Source: an uncultured Micrococcales bacterium (GTDB lineage Bacteria > Actinomycetota > Actinomycetes > Actinomycetales > Microbacteriaceae). Taken from it: DNA of 12,249 nt. The position numbers were made by a program, and so were the translations under genes. Below the pieces are notes generated by a model. The model saw nothing but the letters and a program-made list of their open reading frames with translations. It was not told the DNA's origin and ran no database searches. Shown one piece after another: positions 1-4,272 of this stretch. Position 1 is the stretch's first letter. Each line of letters begins with the position of its first letter. The DNA lies in NCBI GenBank assembly GCA_913056225.1, contig CAJXMQ010000026.1, positions 1-12,249 on the forward strand, given 5' to 3'.

Positions 1-22
1 TCACCCCTCCAAACTACCTCCT
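1..22 (-). promoter_or_regulatory. Possible ribosome binding site of a divergent gene beyond the left edge
   Basis: Read on the minus strand, positions 22-17 give a perfect AGGAGG, and positions 10-5 give a second purine-rich GGAGGG. A GTG lies at 4-2, but too little sequence remains to follow a reading frame. This suggests that a minus-strand gene diverging from the HAD hydrolase starts at or just past the window edge. In M. tuberculosis the region next to serB1 also holds divergently oriented genes, which fits but proves nothing. The purine-rich stretch could equally be chance. Confidence 0.3.
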
Positions 23-27
23 AGACT
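22..27 (+). promoter_or_regulatory. Candidate -10 element (TAGACT) of a leaderless HAD hydrolase transcript
   Basis: TAGACT fits the actinobacterial TANNNT -10 pattern and ends exactly 6 nt before the GTG start at 34, so the predicted transcription start coincides with the start codon. No Shine-Dalgarno sequence precedes that GTG on the plus strand, and an in-frame TAG at 22-24 rules out any start further upstream. The matching -35 position would fall at or beyond the window edge and cannot be judged. Confidence 0.45.
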
Positions 28-33
28 GAGCGG

Positions 34-741
34 GTGAGCGAAGACAAAGCGAAAAAGCAGCCTGCGGCCTTTTTTGACGTTGATAACACCTTGGTCAGGG
101 GTTCAACTGCTTTTTTATACGCAAAAGTCGCCATCGAAATCGGGGTTTTCAAACGCAGCGATGTTTGGCGCATGGGCTTTGAGCACCTGAGGTTTATCTG
201 GCGAGGTGAGAATAATGACCGACTGGCAGCCATCAAAGATCAAGCTCTTAGCCTGATTGCAGGTGCCAGCCGTGAGGAAATGAACAGCCTAATGCAGAAG
301 GTTTGGGATAAAGAAATCAAGCGCAAGGTCTATCCGGGGATGGTGGAGATTGTTCAGGAACACTTGAATGCAGGCAGAGAGGTCTGGCTAATAACCGCCT
401 CACCACAGGAGCTTGGGGATCTGATTGCAGAAAACATCGGAGCAACTGGTGCATTGGGAACACAAGTCGAACACAAAGATGGTGTGATGACTGGTCGATT
501 GGTTGGTCACCCACTACACGGGATCGAAAAGGCAAAGGCTGCCAAGAAGTTAGCCAAGAAAAGAAATCTAAGCCTCAGGAAATCTTGGGCCTATTCAGAC
601 AGCCGTAATGATTTGCCGCTGTTGACACTAGTGAAGCATCCGGTAGCGGTTAATCCAGACAAATTGTTGAAGCGTCACGCCAAGGCGGCTAACTGGAAAA
701 TGTTGAATTTCTCGAAAAAGGATTTGCGGAACCGCCAGTAG
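34..741 (+). CDS. HAD-IB family hydrolase (SerB-like phosphatase)
   Basis: A 235-residue cytosolic haloacid-dehalogenase-superfamily phosphatase of subfamily IB, the group that includes phosphoserine phosphatase and mycobacterial SerB1. Motif I is FDVDNT (residues 14-19), with D15 as the expected nucleophile and D17 as acid/base. Motif II is LITASP (119-124), a lysine-rich stretch near 166-176 supplies motif III, and motif IV is YSDSRNDLP (187-195) with the Mg-binding aspartates D189 and D193. The helical cap lies between motifs I and II. GTG at 34 is the only possible start: an in-frame stop sits at 22-24 and motif I begins 13 codons in. There is no Shine-Dalgarno, but a -10-like TAGACT lies 6 nt upstream. 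It is the only plus-strand gene and converges on the bS22-like gene with 7 nt between the stops. The substrate cannot be read from sequence; many HAD-IB proteins annotated as SerB act on other phosphoesters, including lysophospholipids. Confidence 0.9.
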   Translation: MSEDKAKKQPAAFFDVDNTLVRGSTAFLYAKVAIEIGVFKRSDVWRMGFEHLRFIWRGENNDRLAAIKDQALSLIAGASREEMNSLMQKVWDKEIKRKVYPGMVEIVQEHLNAGREVWLITASPQELGDLIAENIGATGALGTQVEHKDGVMTGRLVGHPLHGIEKAKAAKKLAKKRNLSLRKSWAYSDSRNDLPLLTLVKHPVAVNPDKLLKRHAKAANWKMLNFSKKDLRNRQ

Positions 742-747
742 TTGGCG
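733..747. terminator. Weak hairpin between convergent genes, possible bidirectional terminator
   Basis: The inverted repeat CGCCA-gtagt-TGGCG spans the stop codon of the HAD gene and the 7-nt gap before the end of the bS22-like gene. On the plus strand it is followed by an interrupted T-rich stretch (attacttctt). On the minus strand the nearest T-run lies about 20 nt further on. The 5-bp stem and the imperfect U-tract make this a weak candidate; termination could instead be Rho-dependent. Confidence 0.3.
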
Positions 748-748
748 A

Positions 749-847
749 TTACTTCTTATTGCGACGCTGGTGACGAGTTTTGCGTAAAAGCTTACGGTGC
801 TTTTTCTTGCTCATCCTCTTGCGACGCTTCTTGATTACTGAACCCAC
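749..847 (-). CDS. bS22-type small ribosomal protein (AURKAIP1/COX24 domain), 32 residues
   Basis: A tiny, extremely basic protein: 18 of 32 residues are Lys or Arg. It opens MGSVIKKRRKRMSKKKHRK and ends RHQRRNKK. This is the pattern of the actinobacterial AURKAIP1/COX24-domain protein found as the extra small-subunit protein bS22 in mycobacterial 30S structures (Rv0500B in M. tuberculosis), not the unrelated E. coli protein of that number. The start is GTG at 847-845, preceded by AGAGG at 857-853 with a 5-nt spacer; this favours it over the internal ATG at residue 12. Its place near proC and a SerB-like gene matches mycobacterial gene order. It has its own promoter candidate at 887-915. The expected role is binding 16S rRNA in the mature 30S subunit. 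Easily lost in annotation because of its length and GTG start. Confidence 0.9.
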   Translation of the reverse strand: MGSVIKKRRKRMSKKKHRKLLRKTRHQRRNKK

Positions 848-870
848 AAAAACCTCTTTTTCTAAGTGCT

Positions 871-888
871 CTCAGGCAACTGCCTAAG
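871..888. promoter_or_regulatory. Dyad over the predicted transcription start of the bS22-like gene
   Basis: AGGCA-ac-TGCCT at 874-885 is a perfect 5-bp inverted repeat, extended by two more matching pairs after one mismatch. It directly abuts the -10 candidate, so it covers the expected transcription start near 880. A 2-nt loop is too short for a stable RNA hairpin without opening a base pair, so a protein-binding operator is somewhat more likely than an attenuator. No known operator consensus was recognised. Confidence 0.35.
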
Positions 889-915
889 TCTATTGTTTAT
901 TCGGTGACAGCTCAA
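887..915 (-). promoter_or_regulatory. Candidate sigma-70-type promoter for the bS22-like gene
   Basis: On the minus strand, TTGAGC (915-910) and TAGACT (892-887) are separated by 17 bp. Each hexamer matches 4 of 6 consensus bases, and the -10 fits TANNNT. The predicted start near 880 leaves a leader of about 35 nt that carries the AGAGG ribosome binding site. This would let a ribosomal protein gene be expressed independently of the upstream operon. Confidence 0.55.
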
Positions 916-928
916 CCCCAGTTGGGCT
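909..928. terminator. Hairpin directly after the 2TM gene stop, possible attenuator
   Basis: An 8-bp stem (909-916 with 921-928) closes on the tetraloop CCCA when read as plus-strand RNA, with one G-U pair; on the minus strand that pair becomes a mismatch. It begins at the last base of the 2TM gene stop codon and overlaps the -35 of the next promoter. No U-run follows on the minus strand. On the plus strand a short T-run comes about 10 nt later. Function uncertain. Confidence 0.25.
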
Positions 929-1212
929 TAGGGCTGACTTTTTAGTCTCTTTATCTCGTTGTCGATATCCTCATCGGTGATCGGGCGCTGAAGACCTTTG
1001 CCGTAGGCCTCATAGCCAGTCACCAAAACTGCAATCCCGATACCGAAGGCCGGCCAGACTGGCCAGAAATAAGTTCCGGGCATGACCAGGAAGTAAATGG
1101 CTGTAGTCAAGGCAAAAATGAAAATCCAGATAAAAACCAGGCTTCTAAAATCCTGTTTTGCCTTTAGCTTCTTTTTAGCGAACTTTCTCAGCTCATCATC
1201 ATTTGTTGCCAC
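928..1212 (-). CDS. 2TM domain-containing small membrane protein
   Basis: A 94-residue protein with two predicted membrane helices, roughly residues 24-43 and 52-68, joined by the tight turn MPGTYFWPVWP. The charged N-terminus (residues 5-23) and acidic/basic C-terminus (75-94) probably both face the cytoplasm. The pattern of a basic N-terminal helix, two helices and an aromatic FWPxWP turn matches the 2TM domain family, whose function is unknown. The start is GTG at 1212-1210, supported by AGAAGGT at 1224-1218. It overlaps the end of the ArsR-like gene by 14 nt, so the two are probably translationally coupled and may work together. Nothing in the protein indicates enzymatic activity. Confidence 0.8.
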   Translation of the reverse strand: MATNDDELRKFAKKKLKAKQDFRSLVFIWIFIFALTTAIYFLVMPGTYFWPVWPAFGIGIAVLVTGYEAYGKGLQRPITDEDIDNEIKRLKSQP

Positions 1213-1795
1213 GGTTTACCTTCTTCTTAACTTCTTCAGACAGGTGGTCGACTTCGTTTTTGACGCTCTTGGAGACCTCATCAACTTTGGTCTTCGCCTG
1301 CTTCTCTAATTCCTTAGCCTGCTTCTCGGCTTCGCTTTTGCCCTCAGCGATTCTGCGTCCAAGATCTTTTCCGGCCTGCTTGGGGTCGAAATCAATGTTG
1401 ACTCGATCTTGCACCTTGTCTTTCAACCAGCCTGCACCCCTGGTCAACCATTGACCCAACTGCTCGCCAGCTTCTCCCAGTCGCTCGCTTAGAATCTCCT
1501 CGGCATCAACTTCGTAATCCATGCTCAAAAACGGAACCACCCAGTCCTCTACCTGCTCTAGGGCATCGGGGGTGACGCTATAAAAACGCTTCTGGCCCTC
1601 TTCACGGGCACTAACCAGGTTTGCCTCACGCAAAACCTTTAGGTGTTTGGAAACTGTCGGCTGACCCATCTGGGTGTGCTCAACCAATTCGCTTACGGTC
1701 ATCTCGCCCTCGCCGCCAGAGAGTTTGCTTTGTAGTAAAGCGTCCAGCATGTGTCTGCGGTTTGGATCTGCTATTGCTTCGTATATATCAGCCAT
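1199..1795 (-). CDS. ArsR-like winged-helix regulator with long charged C-terminal tail
   Basis: 198 residues. Residues 1-85 form an ArsR/SmtB-type winged helix: DPNRRHMLDALL, then MTVSELVEHTQMGQPTVSKHLKVL with the recognition helix at about 45-56, then the wing VSAREEGQKRFYSV. The protein has no cysteine and lacks the ELCVC metal-binding motif, so thiol-based metal sensing is unlikely. Residues about 97-130 form a further helical part. Residues 138-193 are rich in Lys, Glu and Ala, like amphipathic or coiled-coil LEA/apolipoprotein-like segments, which is unusual for the family. The ATG at 1795 follows proC by 9 nt with no Shine-Dalgarno but with TAGACT 6 nt upstream. The downstream 2TM gene overlaps it, hinting at a membrane-linked regulator. 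DNA binding is well supported; the signal and targets are unknown. Confidence 0.85.
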   Translation of the reverse strand: MADIYEAIADPNRRHMLDALLQSKLSGGEGEMTVSELVEHTQMGQPTVSKHLKVLREANLVSAREEGQKRFYSVTPDALEQVEDWVVPFLSMDYEVDAEEILSERLGEAGEQLGQWLTRGAGWLKDKVQDRVNIDFDPKQAGKDLGRRIAEGKSEAEKQAKELEKQAKTKVDEVSKSVKNEVDHLSEEVKKKVNRGNK

Positions 1796-1801
1796 GGAAT
1801 A

Positions 1802-1807
1802 AGTCTA
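1802..1807 (-). promoter_or_regulatory. Candidate -10 (TAGACT) for a leaderless ArsR-like gene
   Basis: TAGACT on the minus strand lies exactly 6 nt ahead of the ATG at 1795-1793, the spacing of leaderless actinobacterial promoters, and no Shine-Dalgarno is present. Its first three bases are also the TAG stop codon of proC. A -35-like TCGACA (1832-1827, 5 of 6 matches to TTGACA) lies 19 bp upstream, slightly longer than ideal. The same hexamer at the same spacing precedes the HAD hydrolase gene. Confidence 0.45.
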
Positions 1808-2623
1808 TCCCTCGAGACCCGCAATTTGTCGAGCCCTTTTTAGAGCTGCCTGCGTTGCCTCAAAAAATATTTGATGAACATCCGAGTTTTCAAACACCTC
1901 AATTGCTTTCTCGGTGGTGCCATTGGGACTTGTCACCTTTGCTCTCAACTCTTCTGGAGAGCTCCCCGCCTGAACAACTAATTCGCTTGCGCCCAAGAAT
2001 GTTTGCCTGACCATCACTGCTGCCTGCTGCGGGCTAAAGCCATACTCAATGGCCAGCCGTTCAAATTGCTCAATGAAGTAAAAGACATAAGCCGGGCCGC
2101 TGCCGCTGATGGTGCTGAGTGCATCAATTTGCGACTCATCGCACTGAATCACCTCGCCAACGGATTCAAACAAATCGACCACCTGCTTGATGTGTTGCTG
2201 ATCACAATGCTTGCCAGCAGCCACACCACTAACACCCATGCCAATCATTGAAGGCGTATTCGGCATCACTCTGAATACTGGCTTGCCCGGAAGCTTTTCC
2301 TGCATTGCATCAATTGTGATGCCGCCTGCAACTGAAACAACGATTGTGCCGGTCGGTAAAGACTCCAAAATCTCATCAATGGTTTCCAAAATTTGATAAG
2401 GCTTTACCCCGAGCACCACCATCTTTGCCTCGCGCACCGCCTTCACATTGGCATTGGGGTCAGTTTCCAAACTGAAAGAATTGATCCCAAGCTGAGTTGA
2501 TAGCTGAATAGATGAGGCCCTTGACTTTGTGGTGGCGGTGATCTGCTTTGGATCGTAGCCATTGTTGACAGCTCCACGAATGATCGCAGAACCCATTGAA
2601 CCTGCTCCGATAAAGCTAATCAT
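1805..2623 (-). CDS. proC: Pyrroline-5-carboxylate reductase
   Basis: 272 residues, normal length for the family. ProC reduces 1-pyrroline-5-carboxylate to L-proline with NAD(P)H, the last step of proline biosynthesis, in the cytosol as an oligomer. The N-terminal Rossmann fold starts FIGAGSMGSAI (residues 4-14), followed by VLGVKPYQ (70-77), SVAGGI (97-102) and the family motif MPNTP (120-124). The C-terminal helical domain carries SGSGPAY (173-179) and the substrate loop TSPNGTTE (231-238). That loop is usually SPGGTT, so N234 replaces the first glycine; both threonines are kept. The ATG overlaps the preceding stop as TGATG and has no clear Shine-Dalgarno, indicating coupling to the upstream membrane-anchored protein. 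Proximity to the bS22-like gene matches M. tuberculosis gene order. Confidence 0.96.
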   Translation of the reverse strand: MISFIGAGSMGSAIIRGAVNNGYDPKQITATTKSRASSIQLSTQLGINSFSLETDPNANVKAVREAKMVVLGVKPYQILETIDEILESLPTGTIVVSVAGGITIDAMQEKLPGKPVFRVMPNTPSMIGMGVSGVAAGKHCDQQHIKQVVDLFESVGEVIQCDESQIDALSTISGSGPAYVFYFIEQFERLAIEYGFSPQQAAVMVRQTFLGASELVVQAGSSPEELRAKVTSPNGTTEKAIEVFENSDVHQIFFEATQAALKRARQIAGLEG

Positions 2624-3258
2624 CAGTAAAGCAAAAACTGTGGGTTGGAATCGGCTGGATCACTGGCATCTGTTTGGGACAAGACTCCGTTGAGTTCAAC
2701 GCTTAGGAAATAACTCGCTCCGCCAGTGATGACATCTCGCTGCCCCGCACCGCAACCAGTTGAAGACGAGCGAACCTTTTCCCAGGGCATTGGAGGGCTT
2801 GCCAAAGTTGCACCGGCTTTCAAAACACCAACCTCGTTGGTGTCCATGCTTCGATCGCAGTCCCTGCTGCTCCAGATCAATTCACTACCGGAGGTAATTT
2901 CAAAAAATGTAACGGCGCTTCCAACATTGAAATCGCAATCAACACCTGAGTTGTTTGTCACCGTGTACCACATGTGTGGAAGCTCGGTGGGGTTGAAATC
3001 CAGATCAACTTCTCCGTCAGCGTTGCCAATCTCAGCTGTCACAGACACCGTGCCAGGAAGGCAGTCAACAATCTCAGGTTCTTGCTCATCAGTGGCCTCT
3101 TCGGTGCCCTCGGTTTGCTCAACCGCGGTGGAATCAGCTTGGTTAGTCGAGCCAATAAGGGCGCTCAGACCAAATCCAATCAAACCCAAAATCAACAGTG
3201 CTGCCACCAAGACAACAGCTCTTCTTATCCAAAAAACTGTTTGTTGGTTATCACTCAT
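2623..3258 (-). CDS. Membrane-anchored extracytoplasmic protein of unknown function
   Basis: 211 residues from the ATG at 3258. A TTG at 3267 would add three residues, but the ATG is preferred because TAGATT lies 7 nt ahead of it, as in leaderless genes. A short basic N-terminus is followed by one hydrophobic helix (about residues 14-36), then an acidic, Thr/Glu-rich linker (about 41-62), then a beta-rich domain to the end. That domain has four cysteines (residues 66, 108, 134 and 169), enough for two disulfides, and phrases such as WYTVTNNSGVDC and VELNG typical of Ig-like beta-sandwiches seen in actinobacterial surface proteins. With no cleavage site seen, it is probably a single-pass protein with the domain outside the cell. 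It precedes proC with a 1-nt overlap, yet has no obvious link to proline synthesis. The family was not recognised. Confidence 0.72.
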   Translation of the reverse strand: MSDNQQTVFWIRRAVVLVAALLILGLIGFGLSALIGSTNQADSTAVEQTEGTEEATDEQEPEIVDCLPGTVSVTAEIGNADGEVDLDFNPTELPHMWYTVTNNSGVDCDFNVGSAVTFFEITSGSELIWSSRDCDRSMDTNEVGVLKAGATLASPPMPWEKVRSSSTGCGAGQRDVITGGASYFLSVELNGVLSQTDASDPADSNPQFLLY

Positions 3259-3265
3259 AGGCTTC

Positions 3266-3271
3266 AATCTA
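3266..3271 (-). promoter_or_regulatory. Candidate -10 (TAGATT) ahead of the anchored-protein gene
   Basis: TAGATT fits TANNNT and ends 7 nt before the ATG at 3258-3256, a leaderless spacing. There is no convincing -35 at 16-18 bp and no good Shine-Dalgarno. Weaker than the two TAGACT sites because one such match among about 15 genes could occur by chance. Confidence 0.28.
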
Positions 3272-3272
3272 G

Positions 3273-3770
3273 TTACAGAACCTTCAACATTCGGGTGTTT
3301 CCTAGCGTGTTCTGCTTAACTCGGGCCAAATCCAAAAACTCAGCAACACCCTCGTCATGCGACCTGACCATCTCTTCATACACTTCTGGCTCAACCGGTG
3401 AATCAGTGATTTTTTGAAATCCGTGGTTTCCAAAAAATTCAACCTCAAAGGTCAAACAGAACACTCTTTCCACCCCAAGGGTGGCCGCATTTTTCAAAAG
3501 CAGGTCTAGAAGTTTCGACCCAACCCCTGACCTGTGGTGCTCTGGGTCTACTACTAAAGTCCTGACCTCTGCCAGGTCCTCCCACATAACGTGCAGTGCG
3601 CCGCAAGCAATTAACTGGTCATCCTGATAGCCAACAATGAACTCCTGCACCGATTCATACAACTCAACCAGCTCTTTGCCGAGCAATACACCTTCGTCAA
3701 CTAGCGGTTGGCAAAGTTGCCTAATTTTTTCAATATCGGCTGTAGTGGCGGGTCTAATCTCTAAAGGCAT
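3273..3770 (-). CDS. argA: Amino-acid N-acetyltransferase (short actinobacterial ArgA type)
   Basis: A 165-residue single-domain GNAT protein. The N-terminus IRPATTADIEKIRQL is a typical GNAT strand-helix start. ELYESVQEF (36-44) and CGALHVMWEDLAEVRTLVVD (56-75) match the family of M. tuberculosis Rv2747, and the acetyl-CoA pyrophosphate loop is HHRSGVG (78-84). FFGNHGF follows near residue 112, and the C-terminus GVAEFLDLARVKQNTLGNTRM is also distinctive. It is far shorter than E. coli ArgA because it lacks the amino-acid-kinase domain. Rv2747 transfers acetyl from acetyl-CoA to glutamate or glutamine, feeding arginine biosynthesis; the same role is inferred here by similarity. It lies 7 nt after the SOUL gene within the clpC operon and has a -10-like GATAAT 6 nt before its ATG. 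Confidence 0.88.
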   Translation of the reverse strand: MPLEIRPATTADIEKIRQLCQPLVDEGVLLGKELVELYESVQEFIVGYQDDQLIACGALHVMWEDLAEVRTLVVDPEHHRSGVGSKLLDLLLKNAATLGVERVFCLTFEVEFFGNHGFQKITDSPVEPEVYEEMVRSHDEGVAEFLDLARVKQNTLGNTRMLKVL

Positions 3771-3776
3771 CGCTCA

Positions 3777-3782
3777 ATTATC
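3777..3782 (-). promoter_or_regulatory. Possible -10 (GATAAT) immediately ahead of argA
   Basis: GATAAT matches TATAAT at 5 of 6 bases and ends 6 nt before the argA ATG. It overlaps the TAA stop of the SOUL gene. There is no recognisable -35 at the right distance. A GGTGG further upstream could instead act as a distant ribosome binding site, so this is only a possible internal leaderless promoter. Confidence 0.22.
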
Positions 3783-4272
3783 CACCAAGGTCAACCAATA
3801 CCTCGTTCCTTCTCAAAAATCCTGGTTTCATTGGTCCGTCGTAGCGAGCATAAATAGCAGTGTCTTTCATGTTTCGATTGACCAAAGACCTTAGTTTCTT
3901 CTCCTGCTCCACAAACTTTTTCTCACTGACGCTTCCATTGAACTTGATTGCGGCACGCATCACGGGTTCGACTCCGATGATTTGCAAATCGGGAGAAATT
4001 GGCAGCGGGGGAAAATCATCCCCCTCCGGCATAACAAAGCTCAGCCAATAGCCATTTTCTTGTTTGGATTGCAAAACAGGAGCCGTCATCGGAATCGACT
4101 GACGGTCCTGATTTGCTCCAGATATATAGCCAAATAATTGACCAAAGCCTGAGTTACCACTTTCCCGCATGTCACCCGATACCCAAACGCTCACCAAGAA
4201 GTGAGCGGGGTAGGAGCGAATCTCATACCCGGCCCCATCTTCGATTACTCGATAGGGCTGGATTTCGGTCAT
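3778..4272 (-). CDS. SOUL heme-binding family protein
   Basis: 164 residues covering essentially the whole SOUL/HBP domain. The N-terminus YRVIEDGAGYEIRSYPA (7-23) matches the opening strand, GFGQLFGYISGANQ (42-55) the helix before the signature, and IPMTAPV (60-66) is the near-invariant SOUL motif. VNRNMKDTAIYARYDGP near the C-terminus completes the fold. No signal peptide or membrane helix is evident, so it is probably cytosolic. Eukaryotic relatives bind heme or porphyrin. Heme binding is not general in the family, and the bacterial role is not settled. Its ATG overlaps the clpC stop as ATGA, and no good Shine-Dalgarno precedes it, so its translation is probably coupled to that of clpC. 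Confidence 0.9.
   Translation of the reverse strand: MTEIQPYRVIEDGAGYEIRSYPAHFLVSVWVSGDMRESGNSGFGQLFGYISGANQDRQSIPMTAPVLQSKQENGYWLSFVMPEGDDFPPLPISPDLQIIGVEPVMRAAIKFNGSVSEKKFVEQEKKLRSLVNRNMKDTAIYARYDGPMKPGFLRRNEVLVDLGG

Noticed and set aside
34..741. Calling this gene phosphoserine phosphatase (serB)
   Set aside because: HAD-IB motifs alone do not fix the substrate; no ACT domain is present and no serine biosynthesis gene is nearby.
1621..2010. Plus-strand open frame of 129 codons across the arsR/proC junction
   Set aside because: It is antisense to the proC C-terminal substrate loop and to the ArsR recognition helix; composition is typical of an antisense shadow.
2726..3319. Plus-strand open frame of 197 codons
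   Set aside because: It lies opposite the anchored-protein gene and the end of argA, has no recognisable domain or start signal, and the minus-strand proteins there have clear coding character.
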